From Palsa-459 sp963841965 (GTDB lineage: Bacteria; Actinomycetota; Acidimicrobiia; Acidimicrobiales; RAAP-2): 64,000 nucleotides of DNA. The notes under the pieces were generated by a model. It made no database searches and was not told the DNA's origin. It worked only from the letters and a program-made list of their open reading frames with translations. The position numbers and the translations under genes were made by a program. The stretch's first letter is position 1. Every line of letters starts with the position of its first letter. The stretch lies in contig CAWJES010000004.1 in assembly GCA_963841965.1 (NCBI GenBank), positions 62,001-126,000 of the forward strand. Direction: 5' to 3'. Shown piece by piece: positions 10,101 to 17,450 of this stretch.

Positions 10101-10571
10101 ATCCGCTGCCGTGCCGCAGAGGCCGGCTGCGACGTCCCGGCGCAGCGTCGCCGCCGAAGCCGCACCGCCGCGGTTCGCCAAGCTGGTTGTCGGGACTGAT
10201 GGCCCGGGGATCGAGACATCCGGGTCCACAGCGGACACGAGCGGGTTCCTCGCGAGAAGCGACGCCTCACTGTGCGTCACGCGAACCGTCAGCGTGTCCG
10301 GGGTGCTCGTCGAGGACAGGACCCGGCCGGCCGAGGCGCGGACGGAGGCGGCGACGTTCGCCTGCTCGTTGCGTGCCAGGCGCTCGGTTCGCGCACCACG
10401 AGCCGACGGCTCGAGGGACCGCAGGAAGACGATCATCTTCGACGTGGCCCGGGTCGACACGAAGGGGACCTTCTGCGACGCAGCGGCACCGGTGAGTGGA
10501 ACGGCGACCGCCACCGAAGATGTTGCAATGGCCGCGGTTGCTACAAGCAGTGATGCTCTGCGAAATCGCAC
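7149..10571 (-). CDS. Large secreted S8 (subtilisin-like) serine peptidase, atypical catalytic His region
   Basis: 1140-residue exported protein. The GTG at 10571 follows 'agggggtc', and a signal peptide spans residues 1-32. An inhibitor-I9-like propeptide is followed by the S8 domain: the Asp strand 'VAFLADGIDV' (Asp about 190), 'INESFGG' for the oxyanion-hole region, and the Ser motif 'GGTSESSPLTAG' (about 447). At the place of the usual HGTHVAG helix (about 240) the sequence reads 'DASSIAAQGNETYD', so the canonical catalytic His is not seen. The remaining 650 residues are beta-rich, consistent with Fn3- or CARDB-like and pre-peptidase C-terminal-like modules. Probably a cell-surface or secreted protease, or a degenerate one. 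Confidence 0.8.
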   Translation of the reverse strand: MRFRRASLLVATAAIATSSVAVAVPLTGAAASQKVPFVSTRATSKMIVFLRSLEPSARGARTERLARNEQANVAASVRASAGRVLSSTSTPDTLTVRVTHSEASLLARNPLVSAVDPDVSIPGPSVPTTSLANRGGAASAATLRRDVAAGLCGTAADPQLDPEALTNINAPAAWSQGDTGAGVKVAFLADGIDVTNPDFQRNSEWASAGSPTGSAVISSYQDFSGDGILAPTAGGEAFLDASSIAAQGNETYDLSQYVSAAHPLPAGCDFKIVGVAPGASVMALKVYAQNNYTTGDGFVQAINYAVAQGVQVINESFGGNGIPDGAADIIKNADDAAVAAGVTVVVSTGDAGITSTIGSPATDPNVISVGATTTYRAYAQTTYGGINTPGESGGYIDNNISALSSGGFTQSGTTLDLVAPGDLNDALCSTSNLYSDCAGQNVELSGGTSESSPLTAGAAADVIEAYSSTHNGATPSPAIVKEILTSSATDISAPADQQGAGLLNVGAAVDLAKAFKGTSAPVASAGVLSNTSQIDVSAFPNQTASKSFVLTNPGTTPETVDLSTRQFVANPVTQTGSITLDPTASSTEPTFLSTTGATEVYQTSNFTVAPGTGRVELGADYTDTGQTSVLHVAVFDPNGDLAEYSEPQGQAGFADVQVANPVAGTWTAVYYTLSDTNSAKTAGTTGPVQWQVTTFTAAPAGRLSAASITLGAGRSRSVALRVTIPAGAGDSSQSILIDAGGATTTIPVVVRAQIPFVHGTGSFSGAFAGGNGRAGAPGQTNTYDFTVPKGESNLEVSVLLSQYGGAGNIQGNQVIGFVIDPNGQIAAYDSNYSLSSAFAPIATPYLTLYDAHPIPGQYEVVLEWANLVSGASLTTPFSGEVQFNQVRISSTLPDNASTDVSAKHGKAAGVAVTNDGLAPLTLFTDARLDQESTLPLSDFFGAKQTTALPDSSHTYFVPTDTSSISVSTTSTLPATFDLSTYSGDPDLSPVVPSPYVQGSETSSAASLTYTPPSGVGAGLWYLQPAEIGPYGQSGEPTTGTITTTASVVTKAFDPGILSDTGDGVEALDNLAGFNPVTIFPGETVIIPLEVAPAAPVGSTVRGTLWVDDLSTGFALNSAIQGTDPAANQLKGIPYAYTVSN

Positions 10572-10593
10572 GAGACCCCCCTAATTGTTTGTG

Positions 10594-10605
10594 ACCCGTT
10601 CGGGT
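10594..10605. repeat. Small inverted repeat in the leader of the S8 peptidase gene
   Basis: ACCCG-TT-CGGGT, a 12-base palindrome about 23 bases upstream of the peptidase GTG start. It could be a regulator site or a small leader hairpin. The sequence alone does not decide. Confidence 0.35.
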
Positions 10606-10646
10606 TGTCGGAGACGTTAGACCTTGGCTGTCCCCGCCGTGCGGGC

Positions 10647-10727
10647 ACGCGGGGGCTGTGAGCCGAAACAAACTTCAGGAACGCGCGCCACAGGAGGTGG
10701 CCGCCGCGGGACGCGGGGGCTGTGAGC
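10647..10727. repeat. 17-bp direct repeat flanking the truncated MFS gene start
   Basis: The 17-mer beginning acgcggggg and ending tgtgagc occurs at 10647-10663 and exactly again at 10711-10727. The second copy overlaps the point where similarity to MFS exporters begins. Such a duplication may mark the junction of the deletion that removed the front half of the transporter gene. Confidence 0.5.
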
Positions 10728-11424
10728 GCAGGTCCGCTGTGTTGGGGCATCACGGCACGCCGGTTGGCGAGCGCCGGGGATACACCCCAGATCTTGCCAA
10801 CCGCCGCAGCGCTCGTCGTGACTGCCGTGTTGTCGCCCCGCGTCGCTCGGCGCGTCGGCGTCAAACTCACTGTCGCGGCTGCTCTGGCCTCCATTGCCGG
10901 TGGGCTGTTGCAGATAGCGTCGACGTACTCCTACACGACGACCTACGAAGACGTCCTCCCGGGGCTGCTTCTGATCGGCATCGGTGCAGGGCTCTTGTTG
11001 CCCACCGCGACCAACTCGGTCGTTGGCTCGGTGCCGCAGGGCGACTCGGGTACGGGTTCAGCGATCCATGCTGTGGCGCTCCAGACAGGAGGTGCCCTCG
11101 GTGTTGCCGTGATCGGCAGCGTGGCGGCGACTCGCTACAAGGACCACATGACCGCCGCACTGTCCGGGCGGCACCTTCCAGCCACCGTGTCCAACACGAT
11201 CATGGGATCCATTGGCGGCGCGCTGGGCGTCGCCCACAACGTTGGCGGCGATGTCGGCTGGGAGTTGGCGGCCGCGGCCCGGTTCGCGTTCATGAGCGGT
11301 CTAGGTATCTCGTTCTTTAGTTGGCGCCGGAGTCGCTGGCATAGGGATGCTGTTTGTGCTCGTGCTACTGCCGTCTTGGGTGTCCGACACTTCCTCTGAA
11401 TCAAGAGATGGTGACCTACATTGA
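10722..11424 (+). pseudogene. Truncated and frameshifted DHA2-type (EmrB/QacA) MFS drug exporter
   Basis: Only the C-terminal half of a 14-TM multidrug exporter is present. It starts around 'ILPTAAALV' and includes the family block 'LPTATNSVVGSVPQGDSGTGSA' split over TM9-10 and 'QTGGALGVAVIGSV'. The first roughly 250-300 residues are missing and no start with a ribosome site is seen. Near 11319 the frame shifts by one inserted base. In the other frame the family-like last TM 'VGAGVAGIGMLFVLVLLP' continues to a stop at 11422-11424. A dead gene; the TetR gene nearby may once have controlled it. Confidence 0.8.
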
Positions 11425-11572
11425 GTGGAGGGAGTTCATCCTGCACTTCAATCAGATTCGGTTGGGTCACGTAGGCTCCGTGAAGGTTGCGGGGGCCAGC
11501 TCTAATTACCGCCCACGATCAATCCGCGGCATCGGGTGACGCTGAGCCACGTGCGTGCTCACACCAAGGGAA

Positions 11573-11845
11573 TCAGGTTGAACTTCCCCTCGTAATCCTC
11601 ACGAGTGGCGTCACCTCTACACGCCACGTTGGCCAAACGGTGCTTGGCACTGTCGCTGCATGCCGTTGAATGACGTCAAACACCGAGACCACCGCCATCG
11701 CCGCAACGACTGCGATCGTCCACACGCTGACGCCGACGCCGTAAAGCAGGACCATCGCGACGACCGCAAGGGTGACCGCAGTCAGTACATCATGGCTCCA
11801 TCGCGATCGCGCCAGCCGGTCAGTGTCTTCCATGAGATCCTCCAT
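11573..11845 (-). CDS. Small two-TM membrane protein, translationally coupled to TetR
   Basis: About 90 residues with two adjacent hydrophobic segments (about 17-34 and 36-50), a basic cytoplasmic start and a polar C-terminus. The start at 11845, or a second ATG at 11833, lies inside the end of the tetR gene, so translation is probably coupled. No family is recognised. It probably acts in the membrane under control of the TetR protein, but nothing in the sequence shows its role. Confidence 0.5.
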   Translation of the reverse strand: MEDLMEDTDRLARSRWSHDVLTAVTLAVVAMVLLYGVGVSVWTIAVVAAMAVVSVFDVIQRHAATVPSTVWPTWRVEVTPLVRITRGSST

Positions 11846-12410
11846 CTCCTCTGAGTGTTGCGAGAACGAGCCGAGGCGCATCGAGTGAAGCGAGACGGCC
11901 GAGATAGATGTTCTCTGCCGCGACGTAGACCAGAGCGAGCAACGAAAAGAGGTCCCACCACACCGGGCGGCCGCTCGGGATCGCACCGCTCTGGTGCACA
12001 CGGTGGATCACTGCTGCGAGCTCCTCTTCGACTGCATTCCATTGTCCGCCGAGCTCGTCGTCGTGGTCGAAGCTCGGATTCCTCCACAGGAAGGAGAGCT
12101 GTGGCCCAATTGGAATCAGCGCTGCGACCAGGCGCTCCAGGCCGCCGTCTCGCTCCCCCTCAAGAAGCATCACTTCGTGCACCGTGCGTTCACACACGTC
12201 CATCGCTCGACGCGCCACTTCGCGGAGCAGGTCATTACGTGTTGGAAAGCGGGCGTGGAGGGTCGTGCGACTCACTCCAGCAGCGAGCGCGACCTTTGAC
12301 AGCGAGGCGCCCGGCTCAGCGACGAGAACCTCCGTTGCAGCCGCGAGGAGCTCATCCGTGCGTCGCTCCAGCAACGTGGGATGCGAACGCCCTTGAGTGT
12401 TTATTGACAT
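11820..12410 (-). CDS. TetR/AcrR family transcriptional regulator
   Basis: 196 residues. The N-terminal HTH is clear: 'AATEVLVAEPGASLSKVALA' then 'AGVSRTTLHARFPTRNDLLR' (residues about 24-63). The C-terminal half is helical and would bind an unknown ligand. The ATG at 12410 lies only 8 bases after a good -10 hexamer, so the message may be leaderless. It forms a two-gene operon with the small membrane protein, and the truncated MFS exporter lies beyond. Family members usually repress themselves and a neighbouring pump. Confidence 0.9.
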   Translation of the reverse strand: MSINTQGRSHPTLLERRTDELLAAATEVLVAEPGASLSKVALAAGVSRTTLHARFPTRNDLLREVARRAMDVCERTVHEVMLLEGERDGGLERLVAALIPIGPQLSFLWRNPSFDHDDELGGQWNAVEEELAAVIHRVHQSGAIPSGRPVWWDLFSLLALVYVAAENIYLGRLASLDAPRLVLATLRGDGGSHGRH

Positions 12411-12418
12411 TGTTGTTC

Positions 12419-12447
12419 ATATTAGTACAGATCTGGTCAGGTATCAA
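12419..12447 (-). promoter_or_regulatory. Promoter of tetR, sigma70-like, near-leaderless
   Basis: Reading the minus strand, TTGATA (12447-12442) and TAATAT (12424-12419) are separated by 17 bases. The tetR ATG follows 8 bases after the -10, so the expected transcription start falls at or within a few bases of the start codon. The region is clearly AT-rich compared with its surroundings. Confidence 0.6.
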
Positions 12448-12474
12448 GCGCGGTGTCAAGAGAGATTGCTCTGA

Positions 12475-12681
12475 GGCTACGGCCGGCGCACGGCTCCGTC
12501 GGCAGTTGACTTCGCGACCTACCTGCGAGTCAGCACGAACACGGTGCTCCGGGCATTTCGACTTCTCCGAGGAGAGAGCTTGCTTGAGCTCACCACGGGT
12601 CGAGGTCGAGTGAAGGTTTGTCCGCACCTTGGAGCGCGGCAAGGCTCTCACTCGCTTTCAAGATGTACTCGCATTCGCTGA
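12475..12681 (+). pseudogene. Remnant of a GntR-family regulator (HTH part only)
   Basis: A short open frame without a start codon encodes a good match to the GntR winged-helix signature: 'SAVDFATYLRVSTNTVLRAF' directly followed by 'LLRGESLLELTTGRGRVKV' (12499-12621). That is the recognition helix and wing of the family. A stop lies just upstream and similarity ends after the wing, so both ends are lost. It is in the decayed segment between tetR and tRNA-Gly. Confidence 0.6.
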
Positions 12682-13068
12682 CGGCTTCGAAAACCCCGGG
12701 CAAGATGTCATTGAAGGAACCAAGCGAAGGGCTGGTGCCCAGCGCCAGTTCGGGTCACGCGTTGCTTCGTCGGCCGCTGGGCTCAGACACGCCCGCTAAG
12801 ACAGTGCGCGTGCTGCCTGAAATTGATCGGCTGTGAAGTTCGACGTGACGCGCGCCGAGTCGGGTCGTGCCCAACCCGTGCCCAATGTGAAGCTGCATTC
12901 GACGAGATCTCTGAACCCACTTTTCGGGCCTCCGACCAGGGGATTCGAGCAGACCAGATCGCTGCCACTCGAGGCTGACCCTCTCCGTCAAGAGTCGAAT
13001 CCCGATTCTCGGTGTTCGGACGAACTTTCCAGCGGGGATCTTTTTACCCTCTGATCAGGTAATTCTCT
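12682..13068. other. Intergenic stretch with no recognisable feature
   Basis: 387 bases between the GntR remnant and tRNA-Gly. No open frame has a convincing start or similarity, and base composition is less GC-rich than the backbone. Probably decayed DNA next to a tRNA gene. Confidence 0.5.
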
Positions 13069-13071
13069 TGG

Positions 13072-13144
13072 AGCGGACGACGGGATTCGAACCCGCGACC
13101 CTCACCTTGGCAAGGTGATGCTCTACCAACTGAGCCACGTCCGC
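13072..13144 (-). tRNA. tRNA-Gly (GCC anticodon)
   Basis: Full cloverleaf on the minus strand: acceptor GCGGACG pairs with CGTCCGC, D-arm GCTC/GAGC, anticodon loop TTGCCAA with anticodon GCC, and T-loop TTCGAAT. The discriminator base is U, as usual for tRNA-Gly. The CCA end is encoded just outside the stated range (13071-13069). Confidence 0.97.
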
Positions 13145-13164
13145 ATGTGCGTCAAGTGTAGTCG

Positions 13165-14613
13165 TCACACAGAGAGCCGGTCGGCCTCCTCGCGAGGGGA
13201 CTTCAGGAGCATGTTCGCCTCGTCCTCGAGCAGGTCGCGCAGGCCAGAGAGGTCCGGGAGCTTCTTCGCGCACGCGAGGATCCCGTACTCGAGCAGCCCT
13301 CCGTAGCCCAGCACCGTGATGTTCAGCGCGATGCCGCCCATGAGAGGCCCGAGGGGCGCAGCGGTCGCCACCCGGCGCCCCGCCACCCACAGGGGGATCG
13401 GCGGTCCGGGCACCGAGGAGATCGTGACATTGGCGACGGGCGGCAGATCGTTGAACAGCTCGAGGTCGTAGAGGGTGCGCCCGGCAACCGATGCGAACGC
13501 CGGCCCGACGGCCGCGGCGAGGTTCATCAGCAGCTTCGAGCTGTCCGACCGCTGCTCCTTGCGCTTGCGGCTCGCCGCGCTGAGGACCGCGAGTCGCTCC
13601 TCAGGATCGACCAGGTGCGCTCCGAGCGCCACGAGCTGCGCCGAGATCCTGTTCCCGAGCTCGCCCTCCGCGCCTTCGCGCCGCACGTTGACCGGCATGA
13701 AGGCGATCAGGTCGCGCTCGAGCACCTCGCCGCGCTCCTCGAGCAGGCGGCGAAGCGCGCCGCCGACCGTGCACATCACGAAGTCCGTGACCGTCGCGCC
13801 GTGCCGCTTGGAGCAGGCCTTCACCTCGGCGAGATCGAGGTGGAGGCGACCGAACCGGCGGGCGTGGCTCGGAGAGCCGTTGAGCGAGGTCTTCGCGGCC
13901 GCAAGCAGCGACGGGCTCGGGTCGACGCCGGGCTCGGCGGGACGCATGGCCCGCTCCACGACGGCAGCCGCCTGCTCGATGCCCGTGGTGAGGGCCTCGA
14001 GGAAGGCCTGCGGGCGCCGGAGCAGCTCACCGGCCGTCCGACCGAGGAGCTCGAGCGGAGTGGGAAGCGGCTCGTCGACGGTGTCGACGTCGGCAGATCT
14101 CGGGGACGAGGGCCTGATGTCCGGCGAGATGTCGAAGAGTCCCGCGAAGGTCGCCGCCCCGGACACCCCATCGGCCAGGGCATGGTGGACCTTCAGGATG
14201 CACGCGGTCCGGCCGTGGGCGAGGCCCTCGACGACCGAGAGCTCCCAGAGGGGACGATCCGGCGGGAGCTCGGTCGCCATGATCCTGCCGACCAGCGCGT
14301 CGAGTTCGGCCTCCCCGCCAGGGGACGGGCAGGCGCGGCGCAGCACGTGCTCGCCAATGTCGAACTGCGGGTCGTCGACCCACACCGGCCACGCGAGGTC
14401 GAACGGGACCCGCAGGATCCGCTTGGTCAGGACCGGGATCTCGTGGAGCCGCGACGCGACCAGATCCTTGATCTGCTCGTAGGTGGTCACGCCGTCGACC
14501 GGCTCGCCGTCGGGCGGGTCGAGCTCGAGGATCGCCGCGATGTGCAGCGGCGCCCCGGGCGACTCGAGCGTGATGAAGGCGCTGTCGAGCGGATCGAGCG
14601 GCGGGGGCTTCAT
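13165..14613 (-). CDS. WS/DGAT family wax ester synthase / diacylglycerol O-acyltransferase
   Basis: 482 residues starting 'MKPPPLDPLDSAFITLESP', the usual N-terminus of the family. The catalytic HHxxxDG motif is 'VHHALADG' (about residue 145). The C-terminal WS/DGAT domain includes 'NVTISSVPGPP', with the conserved 'N.T.SNVPGP'-like block. These membrane-associated enzymes transfer acyl groups from acyl-CoA to diacylglycerol or fatty alcohols to make storage lipid. It overlaps dut by 4 bases (ATGA), so the two are co-translated. The acyl-CoA synthetase on the other side of orn may supply substrate. Confidence 0.92.
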   Translation of the reverse strand: MKPPPLDPLDSAFITLESPGAPLHIAAILELDPPDGEPVDGVTTYEQIKDLVASRLHEIPVLTKRILRVPFDLAWPVWVDDPQFDIGEHVLRRACPSPGGEAELDALVGRIMATELPPDRPLWELSVVEGLAHGRTACILKVHHALADGVSGAATFAGLFDISPDIRPSSPRSADVDTVDEPLPTPLELLGRTAGELLRRPQAFLEALTTGIEQAAAVVERAMRPAEPGVDPSPSLLAAAKTSLNGSPSHARRFGRLHLDLAEVKACSKRHGATVTDFVMCTVGGALRRLLEERGEVLERDLIAFMPVNVRREGAEGELGNRISAQLVALGAHLVDPEERLAVLSAASRKRKEQRSDSSKLLMNLAAAVGPAFASVAGRTLYDLELFNDLPPVANVTISSVPGPPIPLWVAGRRVATAAPLGPLMGGIALNITVLGYGGLLEYGILACAKKLPDLSGLRDLLEDEANMLLKSPREEADRLSV

Positions 14614-15053
14614 GTCCGGACCCCGGTCGAACCGAAGCCGCCTGCGCCCCGGTGCGATGCCTCGAGCGAGTCGGCCGCCTCGAAGGCGACGTGCTCGACG
14701 CGCTGGACGACGAACTGCGCCACCCGGTCGCCGGGCTGCACGAGGAACGGGGTCGTCGGGTCCGTGTTCACGAGGACGACCTTGAGCTCGCCTCGGTAGC
14801 CCGCGTCGATCAGGCCCGGCGCGTTCAGGCAGGTCACGCCGTGGTGCAGGGCGAGGCCGCTGCGTGGCAGGACGAAGCCCGCATAGCCGTCCGGGATGGC
14901 CACGGCGATGCCGCATGAGACCTGGGCCCTGCCTCCCCCGGGTGCGAGCTCGACGGACTCGATGGCCACGAGATCGCAGCCGGCATCCCCCGGGTGGGCG
15001 TACGCGGGGACCTGCGCACCCTCGCGCAGGGCGGTCACCGGCACCGGAATCAT
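14610..15053 (-). CDS. dut: Deoxyuridine 5'-triphosphate nucleotidohydrolase (dUTPase)
   Basis: 147-residue trimeric dUTPase. All five family motifs are present: 'AHPGDAGCDL', 'PRSGLALHHGV' (with the conserved PRSG), 'NAPGLIDAGYRGELKVVLVN', 'PGDRVAQFVV', and the Gly-rich C-terminal 'RGAGGFGSTG' that closes over the nucleotide. It hydrolyses dUTP to dUMP and PPi, keeping uracil out of DNA. It is the first gene of a dut-WS/DGAT pair, divergent from orn. Confidence 0.97.
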   Translation of the reverse strand: MIPVPVTALREGAQVPAYAHPGDAGCDLVAIESVELAPGGGRAQVSCGIAVAIPDGYAGFVLPRSGLALHHGVTCLNAPGLIDAGYRGELKVVLVNTDPTTPFLVQPGDRVAQFVVQRVEHVAFEAADSLEASHRGAGGFGSTGVRT

Positions 15054-15150
15054 CGCTGCAGGCTAGCGAACGCGGTGCGGATGGGACGAGCCCTGTCCGG
15101 GGCGCGCGCCCAGTTCGGGACACACAGATCACGATCTAGCATGCGACACC

Positions 15151-15699
15151 GTGCTCGTCTGGATGGATCTCGAGATGACCGGTCTCGATCCGGCGCGGAA
15201 CGTGATCGTCGAGATCGCGACCCTCGTCACCGACGACAACCTCGAGATCGTGGCGGAGGGCCCCGACCTCGTCATCCACGCGACGGACGCACAGCTCGCC
15301 GAGATGCCGCCGGTCGTCGTCGAGATGCACACCTCGTCGGGGCTGCTCGATGCCATCAGGGCATCGACGATCTCCCTGGACGAGGCGAGGGACCAGACCC
15401 TGGCCTTCCTGCGCGAGCATGTGCCTGCGGGCGAGGTGCCCCTCGCGGGCAACTCGATCGGCACCGACCGGCGCTTCCTCCAGGAGTACCTCCCCGAGGT
15501 GGAGGTCCACTTCCACTACCGGAACGTCGACGTCTCGACGGTGAAGGAGCTGGTCAGGCGGTGGCGCCCGGAGCTGCTCAAGACGGCCCCCGACAAGCAG
15601 TCGACGCACCGAGCCATGGACGACGTGAAGGCCTCGATCGAGGAGCTGCGCCACTACCGCGAGGCCCTCTTCCCCGCGGGACCCGAGGGCGGACCATGA
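15151..15699 (+). CDS. orn: Oligoribonuclease
   Basis: 182-residue DEDDh 3'-5' exonuclease. 'VWMDLEMTGLDP' holds the first Asp and Glu, 'GNSIGTDRRFL' the next Asp region, and 'HRAMDDVKASIEEL' the His and last Asp. The enzyme degrades 2-5 nt RNA and pGpG to mononucleotides. The GTG at 15151 is the only start that keeps the conserved N-terminus. The stop overlaps the ATG of the acyl-CoA synthetase gene (ATGA). Confidence 0.96.
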   Translation: MLVWMDLEMTGLDPARNVIVEIATLVTDDNLEIVAEGPDLVIHATDAQLAEMPPVVVEMHTSSGLLDAIRASTISLDEARDQTLAFLREHVPAGEVPLAGNSIGTDRRFLQEYLPEVEVHFHYRNVDVSTVKELVRRWRPELLKTAPDKQSTHRAMDDVKASIEELRHYREALFPAGPEGGP

Positions 15700-17450
15700 C
15701 CGAGCGCGTCCTGCCGATCGCCGACGCCACGGCGCAGATGACGGCGCCGGATGCCATGTTTGAGATGGGCTCAGCCCTCGTCCGAGGGGCGCGGGTCCGG
15801 GTGTGGAAGCACGCCCCGCCCACGCTGCGGGCCGTCCTCGAGCTCTCGCTCAACCACGCTGGGCGGGACTTCCTCGTCTACGAGGACGAACGCTGCAGCT
15901 TCGACCGCCACTACCGCGAGGCGTCGACGCTCGCGGCGCGCCTCACGGACATGGGCGTGGAGCGCGGTGACCGCGTTGCTATCGCGATGCGCAACCTGCC
16001 CGAGTGGGTCGTCGCATTCTGGGCGACGGTCTCGATCGGTGCGGTGGCGGTGCCGCTCAATGCCTGGTGGACCGGTGAGGAGCTCGCCTACGGAGTGTCG
16101 GACTCCGGCTCGAGGATCCTGTTCTGCGACACCGAGCGGCTCGATCGGATCCGCGAGCACCTCTGCGACCTCGAGTTCCTCCACGACGTCGTTGTGGTCG
16201 CCGAGGACCGGTCGGGCGAGCCTGACCTCGGCGCGCCAGTGCCGGCGACGCGCGTGCGACCCTTCGGGAAGGTCATGGGCGATGTGAAGCCGGACGCCGT
16301 CCCGCCCCAAGTCGAGATCGTGCCCGACGACGATGCGACGATCTTCTACACCTCGGGGACGACGGGCCGACCCAAAGGGGCTGTCGGGACGCACCGAAAC
16401 GCATGCACCAACCTCATGAATCTCTTCTTCATCGCCCAGCGGGCAAAGCTGCGGTTCGGCGCCACGGACCCGCTCGAGGATGCCACGCCCAACTCCTTCC
16501 TCCTGTCGGTCCCCCTCTTCCACGCAACCGGCTGCCTCGCCGTGATGATCGTCAACACCGCTGCGGGAGGGAAGCTCGTGATGATGCACCACTTCGACCC
16601 CGAGCGGGCCCTCGAGCTGATCGAACGCGAGCGGATCACGACGTTCGGTGGCGTTCCGACGATGGTGATGCAGGTGCTCGACTCGCCGGACCTCGCCCGC
16701 CGGGACACCTCCTCGGTGCGGGGCGTCTCCTACGGCGGCGCCCCGGCACCGCCCGACCTCGTGCGCCGCATCCGCGAGGCGTTCCCGATCGGCCAGCCGA
16801 GCAACGGCTACGGCCTGACCGAGACGTCGGCGGCGACCTCCATGAACACCGGCCCCGACTACGCGGCGCGACCCGATTCGGTGGGCACCGCGGTGCCCGT
16901 CGCCGACGTCGCCGTGGTGCCCGAGGACTTCACGGGTGCCGAGCCTCCAGAAGACCGGCCCCTCGGCCCCGATGCCGTCGGTGAACTGTGGATCAGGGGC
17001 CCGCAGGTCGTTCGCGGGTACTGGAACCGGCCCGAGGACACCGCGTTGGTCTTCACGAACGGGTGGCTGCACACAGGGGACGTCGCGAGGATCGACGACG
17101 AGGGATTCATCTACATCGTCGACCGATCGAAGGACATGATCATCAGGGGCGGCGAGAACGTGTACTCCGTCGAGGTCGAGGCAGCCCTCTTCGAGCACCC
17201 CGACGTCGCCGACTGCGCCGTCATCGGCGTGCCGCACCCGACGCTCGGCGAGGAGGTCGGCGCGGTCGTCGTCGCGCGCACGGGCCACCGCATCGACGAG
17301 GAGGAGCTCCGCCACCATGTCTCGTCGAGGCTCGCGCACTTCAACGTCCCAACGCGCATCTACTTCCGCAGCGAGCAGCTCCCGAGGAACCCGGCGGGCA
17401 AGGTCCTCAAGCGCCAGCTCCGAGACGAGCTCACGGCGAGGGTGGACTAG
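15696..17450 (+). CDS. AMP-forming acyl-CoA synthetase / ligase
   Basis: 584-residue ANL superfamily enzyme activating a carboxylic acid to acyl-CoA through an acyl-AMP. The P-loop-like motif 'IFYTSGTTGRPKGA' (about 213), 'YGLTETSA' (about 370), 'GWLHTGDVARIDDEGF' and the C-terminal 'NPAGKVLKRQL' with the catalytic Lys are all intact. The substrate is probably a fatty acid but cannot be fixed. Its start overlaps the orn stop by 4 bases. The neighbouring WS/DGAT and the CoA enzymes further along suggest lipid metabolism. Confidence 0.92.
   Translation: MTERVLPIADATAQMTAPDAMFEMGSALVRGARVRVWKHAPPTLRAVLELSLNHAGRDFLVYEDERCSFDRHYREASTLAARLTDMGVERGDRVAIAMRNLPEWVVAFWATVSIGAVAVPLNAWWTGEELAYGVSDSGSRILFCDTERLDRIREHLCDLEFLHDVVVVAEDRSGEPDLGAPVPATRVRPFGKVMGDVKPDAVPPQVEIVPDDDATIFYTSGTTGRPKGAVGTHRNACTNLMNLFFIAQRAKLRFGATDPLEDATPNSFLLSVPLFHATGCLAVMIVNTAAGGKLVMMHHFDPERALELIERERITTFGGVPTMVMQVLDSPDLARRDTSSVRGVSYGGAPAPPDLVRRIREAFPIGQPSNGYGLTETSAATSMNTGPDYAARPDSVGTAVPVADVAVVPEDFTGAEPPEDRPLGPDAVGELWIRGPQVVRGYWNRPEDTALVFTNGWLHTGDVARIDDEGFIYIVDRSKDMIIRGGENVYSVEVEAALFEHPDVADCAVIGVPHPTLGEEVGAVVVARTGHRIDEEELRHHVSSRLAHFNVPTRIYFRSEQLPRNPAGKVLKRQLRDELTARVD

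Noticed and set aside
8679..10199. 506-codon frame antisense to the S8 peptidase gene
   Set aside because: Composition typical of antisense shadow frames; no start with a ribosome site and no similarity.
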